Source: Terfezia claveryi (taxonomy: Eukaryota > Ascomycota > Pezizomycetes > Pezizales > Pezizaceae). Taken from it: 64,000 nt of DNA. Below, in pieces: positions 8,999-19,607 of this stretch. Made by a program: the position numbers and the translations under genes. A model generated the notes under the pieces. It ran no database searches. It saw nothing but the letters and a program-made list of their open reading frames with translations, and was not told where the DNA came from. The number at the start of each line of letters is the position of its first letter. The stretch's first letter is position 1. The stretch spans positions 124,001-188,000 of the forward strand of contig WHUX01000082.1 of NCBI GenBank assembly GCA_015179025.1. Direction: 5' to 3'.

Positions 8999-11251
8999 CC
9001 ATCCTTCACCGGGTAGTGCATCATCACAGGGATATGCATCAGCCCCCACGCTATCCCTGTCTCGGCTATGTCAGCACGCATGCGGGGTAAATATCAACCA
9101 GATCCCGACCGCCGCAATGAATATTAGGTCAAATACAACCTAGAGAACGCACTAGAGCCAACGGTAGGCAGATTCTGGCTCTAAACAATTGAGGTTAATA
9201 CTAATAAAGTAGTAGTAGTTACAATGGGCAAGCTAAAGACACGCCGACTTCAGGTAGCCAAAGCGGAGGCCGATCGTGAGAAAGCAATCAAGAACGCATG
9301 CGACGGAGTACAACAAGGACGGTTTACATCAATGCGAAAGGCAGCCGAAGCTTATGGGGTTCATTATTCCACCGTACGAAGGCGCCTAAAAGGAGCAAAA
9401 CCTCGGAGATTAGCACATGTGCATCAACAGACATTGACACCAGGAGAAGAGAGAGCAATCGTGAGATGGATTATATGATTAGAGGAGTTTGGATTCCCAC
9501 CTCGAGTGAGTCATGTAAAGGAAGCAATAGTGCTATTGAAGCACCCAGAGCTTGGTTTTGGAGAGGAAGTTATTGAGGTGTATTTTAAGAAAGCCCTCGG
9601 AAAAAATTATTTGACCCGCTTTCTGGATCGACATCCTGAGCTAGTACCCAAGCTTAGTAGCAACTTCGATAAGCGACGGCTTAAACAAAGTGATCCAGGA
9701 GTTATTCAGCGTCATTTTTCGAAGGTTCAACAAGTACGGAAGAAATATTGTATAACCGAGGGAAATACCTATAATATGGATGAAAAAGGATTTCGACAAG
9801 GGATATCTGATAGAGCGAAGGTAATATGCCGACGACGGGAACGTGGCATGACTGGAAAGATGGCAACTGATGGTACATGGGAGTTAATTACAGTGGTGGA
9901 GACAATTTCTGGAGATGGAAGAGTTCTTTCTCCACTCATTATTTATAAGGGCGTGGCACATTATATGGGGTGGTATCAGCACTTGGATTCATTGATAGAT
10001 ATCTGCAAGGATTGGAAGTTTACTTATAGCAAGACTGGATGGAATAATAGCTTTTTGAGTATTGCATGGTTGAAGCATTTCGATAATATTACTAAAGGAC
10101 AATTGGTCTCAGTACAACAATACCGATTTCTTATTCTTGATGGTTGTGAAATTCATATTCATATTGATTTCATTGAATATTGTATTTCTCATCGGATTGT
10201 TGCATATTGTCTTCCTTCTCATACTACACATCTTCTTCAGCCATTGGACGTTGGTATATTTTCTCCACTACAGAAAGCATATGGCAAGGAGGTTGATCGT
10301 CTAACCCGTTTTGGCAATGTGGCAATTAACAAGGGAAATTTCCTACCTCTCTGGTAAAAGCTCGAGCTCAAGCTTATACCAAAGAAAATATTCTGGGTGC
10401 ATGGAGAGGTAGTGGACTAATTCCTACTAATCCACGAAAGGTTTTAGTCAAATTACCAACTTATCGAGATCTGGAAAAGGAATCAAAATCCACATCCCCA
10501 CCACCAGTCCCTCCTACCCCTCGAAATTCAACTGCCGTGCTACATAAAGCCAGACAAGCCAAGTTGTTACTTCAACGGAAGGACCAGTATATAGATCGAG
10601 TTGAATTGGCACAGTTGATTGACTCCTTAGAGAGGTTCGCTCTCAATACAGATAAAGACTTACAACTGGAACGAGATATCCTCCGAAAGTGGCAACAAGC
10701 GCAAAAATTGGCAGCCCCGGTCAATAGGAAGGAGCTTACAACTGAAGAGGGTACTGTTCTTGATGGACTGTACTCCATCAGCTCTATTTGCAACGAGAGC
10801 GTGCAGAGAGGAAGAAAGAAGCTGCACGGCAGGCCCGGGAGGCCCGTGCGCAATGCTTGTCTCAGCCACTGTCTCGGAAGAATAAAGGCAAAGCAACGCA
10901 ACTACGCAAGGTATCTGTCCACTTCGAAGGGTCTGAAGGATCTACTACATCTAAGGAATCAGTTGATGAGTCCGGATATGTTATGGAAGATTGGGAGTCG
11001 GATCTAGAGGCTCCACTCGATCCCGACTCGTCAGTTGAGTCGGTTATTATGGTGGATACCCCGTTGCCTATGAGGCGTCAAGCACCCCCACTGCCCCAAA
11101 CTCCTCTCAGACCTCGTCATGTATCTCCTATTGTTGTTGGAAGAAGCGTTGGATCTCCTGTGTATCGTGTAACTAGGTCTCGGGCTGCTAGAACTTGATT
11201 GCGAGAATTGATGCATTTCCCGGTGATGATGCACTACCCGGTGAAGTATGG
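8999..11251 (+). mobile_element. Fot1/pogo transposon with TIRs and TA duplication
   Basis: The TIRs share TTCACCGGGTAGTGCATCAT (starting at 9004 on the left and read in reverse on the right), with outermost bases CCATCC and CCATAC. TA flanks both sides (8997-8998 and 11252-11253). At 2253 bp it is full length for the family. Removing it with one TA restores the LINE ORF1 frame exactly (CCA GAA CTA ATG GAC). Confidence 0.9.
9224..11198 (+). pseudogene. Fot1/pogo DD35D transposase, lightly damaged
   Basis: The domains in order are an HTH_psq-type helix-turn-helix (AIKNACDGVQQGRFTSMRKA, with YGVHYSTVRRRLKG), a CENP-B/Tc5-like DNA-binding part (NYLTRFLDRHPEL), and the DDE core: YNMDEKGF (Asp at about 9780), FLILDGCEIH (Asp at about 10139) and LLQPLDVGIF (Asp at 10247). 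The last two Asp are 35 residues apart. Breaks are a TGA at 9477-9479 where an Arg codon is likely, a frameshift near 10340 (the next frame gives VKARAQAYTKENILGAWRGS), and another near 10755 before the basic ERAERKKEAARQAREARAQ tail. DGHxSH is altered to DGCEIH. Confidence 0.85.
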
Positions 11252-12509
11252 TAATGGACACAGCGATAGCTAGAGGCCATCAATTACTGGAATCGAACCC
11301 GGATGACCTCCCAGAATTCACCAGAGAAGGTACATTGGACCAAATCGAAGAAGCCTTAAGGAACCCAACAACGGCAATTCTAGCACTAGACCCTATAAAC
11401 GAACAGATAGAGGACTCAATCACAGTGCACAACCACCCGGGTCTATCATTCCACAAAGAAATCGAAATCCCAGACTCACAGGAGGATACCGCCGCCACCG
11501 GAAGCTGGGAAGACTCGGATTCGGACATGGGATCCGACAGCACAACGAAACCCACGACATCACCAGCCCGCAAGGCTCCACCACCGACAACAACACCCGA
11601 GGAGGACGCACATTTGCTAGGTTTCATTCCCGATTCACAAGCAATGGCCCCAGGGTCCATCGGGACATATGACCCACACGCAAAGGTAATCGGGGATTCA
11701 CAGGAGGAAGACGACGCGGCAACAATTTTCCATGATGCACCAGAATTGGACAACACGCCTGCCCCGAGCCCAACGTTTCACCAATTCCCCAATGAGGCCC
11801 TAGACGACACCGCTTCCGAGGAAAGCAATACCTCGATATCAGAGTGGAATAAGTCAGTAACGAATGATTGGGATAGCAGATCGGCCCTGGAAGGTGACCG
11901 CATTGACCAACTAGAAGTCTCAATCCAGAAGACAGTCGCTGTGGGTGTGGAACAGATTGTCGAGGCCAGCAGGGTAGAGAAAGAGAGCACGGAAGCACAT
12001 AGCGCAGTGCTGATCAACATTGCCAATGATGTTACGGGGCATTTCGAAGCACAACGAATGGAGATTAAGGGAACTCTCCAAAATTTAGCAGAGGCTCAGG
12101 AAGAAACTACCAAACTCTACTCTAACCTCAGAAAGACCTTCAATGAACACATGAGGGCCCAGGGTACAGAACTAACCCTTATACAGGACCGCTTAATGGC
12201 AGGTCTCAATATGGCGGTCGCAGCAGTAAGGGATGAGGGTGCAGCAAGCAGAGCAAAAGACTCGGAGGATAGACTTGAGGTATACAGAGTGTTAGGTGAG
12301 ATACAGAAGGATGTCAATGCTATCAAAAGGGCAATAGAGATGTCTGAGTGGCACCCATACCAAGCCGGCCGCTCCCCTACTGGGACATCAGGACGCCCAT
12401 TTTCACCACCCTTCCCCTCTCCAACTACATCGCCCCCCCCCTCCTTAGGAAGATCAACAGCGTCCACCCCCATCCCCACACCCTACCAGGCCGGCCGCTC
12501 CCCAACTGG

Positions 12510-13086
12510 TTTAAATGATAAAGGAGGGAAGTGCAGCAGTGAGATCCAAATGTCCACTGAAGGATAATACGAATGAGCGAAGTGAGATTGTCACGTAGAG
12601 ATATGAAGAAGTGAGAGCTGTATTGCAGCGAAGAGATGCGTTGTGATGTTATTCCTTAATATACTCTCGAGCAGGAGAATCAACGAGATATATATACATG
12701 AATGAACGTACATAAGAAAGTGAAGAAGAAGAAGGACATATGAGTAGCACGCAATGCCTGTGAAGGCCGAAGCACGCAATGCCTGTGAAGGCCGATGCTT
12801 GCCATATGATCTGCAGGCCAGAGCACGCAATGCCTGTGAAGGCCGAAGCACGCAATGCCTGAGAAGGCCGTTGCTTGCCATAAGATCTGCAGGCCGAAGG
12901 TCGCTGCGTGTGGAATAGCAAGGCATGGGCGGAATGAATGAATGTACGGCATTCAATCACTAACCGAAGCACGCAATGCCTGAGAAGGCCGTTGCTTGCC
13001 ATAAGATCTGCAGGCCGAAGGTCGCTGCGTGTGGAATAGCAAGGCATGGGCGGAATGAATGAATGTACGGCATTCAATCACTAACA
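12510..13086 (-). mobile_element. Solo LTR of family B in LINE ORF1
   Basis: Flanked by ACTGG (12505-12509 and 13087-13091). Read on the minus strand it starts TGTTAG and ends ATTTAAA. It contains the family blocks CATTCCGCCCATGCCTTG and GTATATATATCTCGTT. Joining the flanks with one ACTGG restores the ORF1 frame (PTG then SSGGRPF). It is longer than its relatives because of the 121-bp duplication inside it. Confidence 0.8.
12843..13084. repeat. Perfect 121-bp tandem duplication
   Basis: 12843-12963 and 12964-13084 appear identical, both running from CCGAAGCACGCAATGCCTGA to ATTCAATCACTAA. The unit includes the LTR 5' terminus, so the terminus is present twice. Confidence 0.9.
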
Positions 13087-13741
13087 ACTGGGTCATCTGG
13101 AGGACGCCCTTTTTCACCACCCTTCTCCTCCCCCCCATTTGTATCGCCCTCCCCCCCTCCTCCTGGAAGCACCAATTACCCAAGTTTGGGAGGAATAACG
13201 GCGCTCTTTCCGCCCTCTCCTACCTCCACAGGCAAACCGTCCCCACAGGCACCAACACCACCACCCCAACACATGAAACGTACTGCAACTATGGTAAAAC
13301 CAGCCCTCCCCCTCCCTCTCTCAGCAGCCGTAAAACCAGCTGCAGCCCCCACTCTCCCAAAGGAGGTTATAGACCTCAGCATGATCTCGGACACGCCTGA
13401 ACCCTCGCCATCACACCATACAACACAACCAGTCCAGCCATCACCGTCCCCTTTGGCAGCAGGCACCATCTCAGCAGACCTTGCTAAGGACACGGCAATG
13501 GACGGCAACGAGGATCTGTGCAATAAGAGGGCGATGGGCTGCAATCTCACAGGAAGCATGTACACACACGCCCATACCCCATTGGAATGTGGCAGCGCAA
13601 AAGCCCCATCATTTAGAAAGGAAGCCACCCCCTCCAAAACCCTTCCAAAACCCCAGAAGGGGGATGCTGTTGCCGCCGGAAGCGGGAAGAAGGGGAAGGG
13701 AAAGGAAAGACCGATAGGCTCCGGAAAAAAGGCCACCCCAA

Positions 13742-14034
13742 TGTTACGGCTGAGATTATGCAGGCATGACCGGCGGCACCCGATGGTGGGTGGCCTGAAG
13801 GCAGCCCCGCTTTCTTATATATTGGCCCACTTCTTGTATCTAGTTCTTGTTCTCTAAGACTCAAGCGAAGTCTTGTATCGCTGGGTTACTTTACTTTATC
13901 GAATGAATCAGTCTATATTCTTCGCTCTATGTTAGCCCAGTTAGGCTCGAGCCTAGTGATTGTGCCAGGCCTCGTAGGCCTCAAATATCGATATACCGAC
14001 AGATATCACCGATATCACTAGCTCGCCCCTAACA
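13742..14034 (+). mobile_element. Solo LTR, gypsy-like, 293 bp
   Basis: It starts TGTTACGG and ends CCCCTAACA (TGTTA/TAACA inverted termini) and is flanked by CCCAA (13737-13741 and 14035-14039). It contains a Pol II-like end region (CTTGTTCTCTAAGACTCAAG). Removing it with one CCCAA keeps the LINE ORF1 open. Confidence 0.85.
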
Positions 14035-15478
14035 CCCAACACCCCAGCCATCATATACCCCAACTCCAAGCCCCCCACCACCTCTATCATTTCCGCCAAC
14101 GCACACCCCAACCCCAACACCAGATGATCCCACCCCATCACCAGCAAGGATCTGATATCTCTTGGAAAGAATCTCATCTATACCTTTCATGGATTGGCTC
14201 CAATCATGCAGTCATCTTGGGTTTCATTAACAGCAAACTACCAACAACACATCAGTATAGAACTATCGATTGAAACTAGTGGGAAAGATACATTGAAGAG
14301 GAGAAAGAAAAGACCGAGTCATCACCCGCCTTCTTCGGAGAAGCATACCAGAACATAGCAAGCCTAGTACAAGAACACCTAATCACAAAACAAGCCTCGC
14401 GACATAGCAAAAAGTGGTGGGACTCAGAGGTACAGGCTCAGTCGGAAAAAACATGCCAGGCTAGTAAAGAAGGAGGCGAGTTATATCAGGAGGAAAAACG
14501 CAGGCTAAGGAAGTTAATAAGGAACAACAAACGGACATGCTAGAAAAGGTTTCTAGAAGAACACGGTCAAAGACACTTATGGGATATCATGAGGATAGTA
14601 TGGGATCCATTCAAGTATACCCCATTAATGGGAGATTTGATTGACAAGGATAAGAACATTCTCTCTAGTGACCAGGACAAGTTACGTGCCTTCTAGAAAT
14701 ACCACTTGATAGCAAAAGATCAACCTAACTTGCCCCCCCACTCTCCAACAATTGTCGGGTCTCCAATAGGGTACCAGTTAGCGGAAGAGGCCATGATCTA
14801 CAAAATACAGCAGGCTCTAAGCTGAATATCGAACTCTTCTGCACTAGGTCTAGATCTTATCTCCTACTACCTCATCAAACTCATCAAAGACACCCCACTA
14901 GGGAAGGCACTAATCAATGATATGGCTAGAGTGATGGAGAGTTCAGTAGCAGCCCCACTATTATACAGAAACCTCTCAATAATTATGATACCAAAACTAG
15001 GGAAGAACTGGCACTCAGAAGTTAAAGGATAGAGGCCAATAGTCCTAGCCAATACAGTCAGTAAATTCTTGGAGAAGCTGATAGCTGATAAACTTTAATA
15101 CATAACAGAACTATTCTACTCCCTACAATATGGCTCACGGAAAGGCAGATCAGCTATAGATATAATAATGCTGACAATTTTAACAGCAGAAAAAGCCATA
15201 CAAGAGAGCAATAAAGCCACACTTCTGGGTAAAGCTATCATCTTAGTCTTCAACAATATAAGAACCAAAGTTCTTTTCAATGTCCTCCAGAAAGTGGGAA
15301 CACTATACAGGATCATGAGGTTTATGAACAGCTTTCTTAGGCTCCGCTCTTTCCTAGTTTTATAGGATGGACAGATAAGAGGTGTTGGATATATAAACTA
15401 AGAAGCCCCCTAAGGCAGCCCACTTTTACCAGCCCTGTGGCTAATATAAATACTTAAGACAGTACCCTCAATAAAGTA

Positions 15479-15577
15479 CATCAGGAAGGAATAGAATACC
15501 TTTAGAAGGCGCCTAAGGGCGCCCAGTGGCGCCTAATGGCATCAGGACGCCAACTTTAAGACTATTTCTTCCTGATG
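15479..15577. mobile_element. TA MITE, CATCAGGAA family, 99 bp
   Basis: Inverted ends CATCAGGAAGGAATAG and CATCAGGAAGAAATAG are flanked by TA. The core has decamer-like GGCGCC/GGCATC repeats. It interrupts the LINE RT between LNK and the following codons. Confidence 0.8.
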
Positions 15578-16279
15578 TAGTAGTAGCATCTTTAAGTCTC
15601 CTGCAGCCTTGCAACCTCAAAACTATAAGAGCAAATATAATGGCTACTAGAATCCCAAAGTTGATATCCTTCTAGCTCTTCTCATACATCAATGATATCA
15701 ATCCCTTGATAATAAGCAACCTTAATACTAGAGTATATAACAAGTTAGTCAAACAAATTACTAACATACTTAAGTTGGTAGTAGAAGAGGACAAACTCCA
15801 ATGGGATCCGAGTAAGGAGTCTAGACTTGATTTCTATAGCAAAGGCAAAATCAAATACTGAGGAATTACAATTGCAAGTAACTTCTCATAGAAGACTTAC
15901 ATCAAATAAAAGACATCCAAAGCCACCAGTATATTAAAAGTACTAACGAGCCTAGGCAACCAGAATGGAGGTATGAGTCCAATAGCTCTCAGATCCCTAT
16001 ATACAGGATATATACGAAGTCTCATCATATAGGGAGTGAAGCTTTGGAAACTACAATATCAACAACTCCTACAACCTATATAATGCCTTAAGCACCAAGC
16101 TCTCTAGAAGATTACAGGAGGATACTATGGCTCCAGCTACCAAGCACTAGGTTAGATTGCTAACATTGAACCCCTGGAGGACAAAATAAAGGACATGAAG
16201 CATTATTGGGCTACAAGAGTAGTAAGGACAGGTGATCAGCAGACAAAGGCCTACATTAAGGAGGATATATCCTAGCATA

Positions 16280-16527
16280 CATTAGGAAAGAAAATAGTTT
16301 GTCTCCAGTGTCTCTAGAGACAGTATTGCCACTAGAGACAAGGTGTATCTCCACGATTGGCAGAATGTCTCCCAGTGTCTCTAGGAGACACTGGGAGATA
16401 CTGGGAGATACATAGGAGACACTCAGGAGACACCTAGAAGACATAAAAGACACAAAAGATACCAGAGACAACCCTGTCTCCTGGAGACACCACCTGGCAT
16501 CCCGATGCCACTTTTTTCTTGCTGATG
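16280..16527. mobile_element. TA MITE, CATCAGGAA family, 248 bp
   Basis: Inverted ends CATTAGGAAAGAAAATAG and CATCAGCAAGAAAAAAG are flanked by TA. The core is an array of GAGACACT/AGTGTCTC-type units with inverted symmetry and includes TCTCTAGAGA. The LINE frame continues across it (HTNMDLHRTR) when one TA is kept. Confidence 0.8.
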
Positions 16528-17779
16528 TACTAACATGGACCTACATCGAACCAGAACCCCAATCTCAGAAGCCTTTTACCTCAATAGAGCTGACCCAAAG
16601 GACCTCTCATGAGGAGATAAGGAAGATACTACACCCTTCCCTCTAATTTATAGAGAAATAATGGACCTTAAATTAGCATCCTCCAAACAGTTGGGTATAT
16701 GGGCAGTAGGAATAGGTTCGATCCAAGAAAAAGGATGGAGAGTCTACTATATAGATAGTATTGGATGAAAAGGCATTACAGCAAATGGGGTCCATAGTAA
16801 GGACCATACGAGAGGCACCCCCAAGAACTATTGCAGCTATCTTAGGGCTTAGGCTATAGTAATAGATGGGAAGCTGTTCATAATGCAACTAGCACTATGG
16901 AAAGAATACTCGGTTATACTAGCAATTATGTCAGACTCACAATTGGCAATCTAGTCAGTCTGTAACATGAGCTCAGGCTCCCTACCTAGGTCCAGTATTG
17001 AGAAGGGAATCAAGACCTTGGTGATCGATAATCCATATAGGGACCTCCAAATCTCATGAGTTAGGGGCCACCTCAGCATACCAGGCAATGAAAAGGCAGA
17101 CCAGATCGCTAACTTCCAATCTCATTTGGGGGAGGTCACAGGCCAGGAGCCGACAATTATAGAAGGTGGTCTCCATGCTTCCTCTAAAGTCTCATGGAAA
17201 GAAGGAAGAATAAAGATGGGTTATGGGGCCAGGAGAGTGGAATGGAATTGCCATACTCTATCTGCCTACATATAGCTATGGATGAATAGAGGTCCACAAA
17301 AGAGCTGGCTCCACCACATTGGTAAAGTAGAGTTGGCAAAGTACATATGTGGACATCCCTCAGAGACTGGTGATTATATAGTCTTTGATTGTCCATATTT
17401 TGACTGGTTCCAGAGGACCCTTCTGGGGGGAAAGGCAGCTGGGAGGAACTCGATAAGTCAGATTGAAGGAAGGAGGAGGAAGAGACATACGAAGCCATGG
17501 AGGCATTTTTCGGGCTGCTTTTCCATGAGCTAACATAAGGCTCAAGGGCATAGATGCTAGTAATGAGTTACAATTTTTCATGAGTCCCTTTTGTCTATTC
17601 AGTTCTGTCAGTTCTTTAGTCTATAAGTTCTCAGGTCATAGTTTTCATAGTTAGCTCACAGCGATTTGTTTCACGAGGTGAGCTCAGTCAGGCTTCCGAA
17701 TCATCGGCCAGTCCGTTAGTGACAGCATAGGGCTACGTCTCTCCTTTGTCCTTCAGTGTATTTAGTTTGCGTGAGTCTG

Positions 17780-17866
17780 ACAGACTAACTTGTCTTACCC
17801 TTGAATCCACCGGGCTTCCGCGTGGCTCCTCATAGTCCCCTTACGGGGCTACATAGGAGTACTGAG

Positions 17867-17897
<31 letters not shown>
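17780..17897 (+). repeat. LINE 3' tail with two hairpins and poly-A
   Basis: The tail carries GAATCCACC/GGG/CGTGGC, a decayed first stem, then CCCCTTACGGGG and ACATAGGAGTA, then 26 A. The same tail occurs at 17921, 23141, 34290-35250 (split, minus), 40068, 56284 (minus) and 59354. It probably serves as the RT recognition end (inferred from stringent LINEs). Confidence 0.8.
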
Positions 17898-17898
<1 letters not shown>

Positions 17899-17920
17899 TG
17901 CCCATTTAAGGAACGCAGTC

Positions 17921-18983
17921 CTCCGCATGGTCCCCATACTGGGACCGAATAGGAGTACAGAGATCTCTCGTTACAAGCATATCAGCTATAAGCATATATT
18001 GGTTACAAGCATACCTTCGGTAGTCCCACATAGTAAATAAGCATATTTCCGTTACTAGAATATTCTTATTTTTTTTGCTTAGTCACCATACATATTCTTG
18101 TAACAAGAGAAGCGCCTCGCCATATTGGGATGTTTATCGATAAGAAATAACCCCACACGAGCTCACAAAGCAAGAATCTATAGTAACATACTAAGAAGAG
18201 AAGCTCAAATGCCTAATTCATGGATCTCTCGAGATTGTCGAAGATCCAATCTCTGATATTGAAGATGCAATTCTGGCAACCTATCTTCCAAGCGCAGTCA
18301 ATGAAACCGAAACTGAGCCACTTCACCTCCTCCGGTAAGTTCAAAAACAGCGGAGACAGACCTCAGGTCGTACTATGGGACATCCCCATCCATTAGATAT
18401 CGACTTATCTGCTGATTCCGACCCGCAAAACACTACGTCACAAACACCATACGTGAGAGATTCTTCATCACGAACCCTGGATACTTGGCAGAGGCGCCGC
18501 ACCCTGCAATGGGCCATTTCACGGGGATACCAGGGACAGATAGACAATATACCCAACAAGGTTATTAGCCTACATTGAAGGGTTGCTCCTCTTCTCTCTT
18601 CAAGCTATCACACCGAACATCACTGAGCTGCAAGATGTCCTCAAGTGGGAGAAAAGACGGATTGAAACTCTTGAGGTTCAGCGCAGAAGTTATCATGTTC
18701 AATGCAGGATTACTGACTTTGTGCCGGGTCCAGCCTCCTCCTCCTAATATCCATTCCGCCCATTTAGCTGTCTTTTTTTTGAATATTATCAGTACTCATA
18801 CTTGTTATTCGGATGTCTGTTAGTTATTATCCCATTTTGTAGCCTTTCCTTGCTCTCTCTAATGTATTTCCGTTTCTCTAGATATAAGAATATATTGGTT
18901 ACAAGCATACTTCAACTGGTCCGGAGCGTATGCTTGTAACGAGAGATCTCTGTAAGGAGTATTTTTTTTAAAAACAAAAACAA
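17921..18983 (+). mobile_element. Tiny 5'-truncated retro-insertion split by a DNA element
   Basis: AAGGAACGCAGTC occurs at 17908-17920 and 18984-18996. Between them, after removing the TA element, only about 70 bp remain: the 3' tail (CATGGTCCCCATACTGGGAC, then AGGAGTA) and an A-rich end. The insertion sits right after the LINE target duplication. Confidence 0.75.
17958..18952 (+). mobile_element. TA-flanked pogo-like element, CAGAGATCTC family, 995 bp
   Basis: TIRs CAGAGATCTCTCGTTACAAG are flanked by TA (17956-17957 and 18953-18954). TTACAAGCATA repeats lie subterminally. The right part reads ITELQDVLKWEKRRIETLEV...RITDFVPGPASSS, a plausible transposase C-terminus with stops upstream, so it is a non-autonomous derivative. 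A shorter sister copy lies at 54840-55557. Confidence 0.8.
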
Positions 18984-19166
18984 AAGGAACGCAGTCTGGA
19001 TCTCATCAGGAATAGCAGCGGGTATAGACATAGGTAGGCTAGTCATGAAGTAGATAAATCGTATTCTGAAGGCTTGCTTATGTTCTGGGCTGCTCGCGGG
19101 CATCGGCCGTCCCGGGGGCAATTAATATAATTACTGAATTCGGTAATATATCTTATGTGAGATGAG

Positions 19167-19607
19167 ATCTGATGTGAGATGAAGGGTCCGACATAAGATA
19201 TTAATAGTTTGGTGATTCTGAGCACTGTATTCACAGTTTAAAAGCTGAGCTGAGATCCAGTATTGTGAGATTTATATTCCGCAATATCGATACATTGCAA
19301 TATCAATACATCAATACATCAAACACCTGCCTTTGCTTTTCTACCACTTTATTTACCTTTCTACTCTGGAACTCTAGCGGGTGCTCGGGAGCCTGAAGCT
19401 TGACTTGTGGACATATTGAAAATGAATGGCAGAGTAGAAAGGTAAATAAACTGGTAGAAAAGCAAAGGCAGGTGTTTGATGTATTGATATTGCGGAATAT
19501 AAATCTCACTATACTGGATCTCAGGTCCGCTTTTAAACTGTGAATACGGTGCTCAGCATCACCAAACTATTAATATCTTAAGTCGGACCTTTCATCTCAC
19601 ATCAGAT
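19167..19607. mobile_element. Foldback element with arms of about 180-205 bp
   Basis: The left arm (19167-19370) is nearly the exact reverse complement of the right arm (19429-19607), from ATCTGATGTGAGATGAA to the AGAGTAGAAAGGTAAATAAA side of the loop. A spacer of about 60 bp separates them. The left arm has an extra 24-bp GATACATTGCAATATC-type expansion. No target duplication was identified. Confidence 0.85.

Larger units (their letters stand above)
8861..14155 (+). pseudogene. LINE ORF1 (gag-like), interrupted three times
   Basis: The ATG at 8861 (context CAACCATGAGC) opens MSPRRMYPVSPGWRDSG. The frame runs to 8998, resumes at 11254 after the pogo insertion, runs to 12509, resumes at 13092 after an LTR, runs to 13741, and resumes at 14040 after a second LTR, stopping at TGA 14153-14155. 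The parts total about 719 codons with no stop. The pieces are an acidic Ser/Thr/Asp-rich N-terminus, a coiled-coil-like stretch (about 11890-12340), a Pro-rich region with two YQAGRSPTG..GRPFSPPF repeats split by the LTR, and a Lys/Gly-rich basic stretch near 13680. No CCHC knuckle was seen. The gag-like role is inferred from its place ahead of the RT ORF. Confidence 0.7.
14156..17533 (+). pseudogene. LINE ORF2: endonuclease end, RT, RNase H, zinc tail; dead
   Basis: It starts at the very end of an endonuclease (SWIGSNHAVILGFI, where SDH would be expected). A linker (KKWWDSEVQAQ) leads to RT (LIKLIKDTPLGKALINDMAR, NLSIIMIPKLGK, QYGSRKGRSAIDIIM, FSYINDINPLI), RNase H (MSDSQLAI, VRGHLSIPGNEKADQIA) and a knuckle (YICGHPSETGDYIVFDC). 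The catalytic YVDD has become YIND (G to A), and more than a dozen stops, mostly TAG, break the frame. About 200 residues of endonuclease are missing. The mutation style fits RIP or deamination but was not measured. Confidence 0.8.
8182..17897 (+). mobile_element. Tad-like LINE retrotransposon with nested insertions
   Basis: The element lies between 12-bp direct repeats (8170-8181 and 17898-17909) and ends in a 26-A run. Its order is 5' leader (8182-8860), gag-like ORF1 (from 8861), the end of the endonuclease, RT, RNase H and a zinc-knuckle tail (to 17533), then a 3' UTR with hairpins. Insertions are a pogo transposon (8999-11251), a family B solo LTR (12510-13086), a second solo LTR (13742-14034) and two MITEs (15479-15577 and 16280-16527). 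Without these it would be about 6.2 kb, normal for the family except that most of the endonuclease is missing. The leader has a GGGGTTGT/ACAACCCC hairpin near 8293. Confidence 0.8.

Noticed and set aside
11280..11756. 158-codon minus ORF and other minus ORFs across 11-14 kb
   Set aside because: They are shadows of the long ORF1 frame on the plus strand.
12591..13183. Overlapping minus ORFs of 76-142 codons
   Set aside because: They come from the solo LTR and its 121-bp duplication, not from a gene.
16830..16860. Telomere-like TTAGGG matches
   Set aside because: Single scattered matches only; no tandem array.
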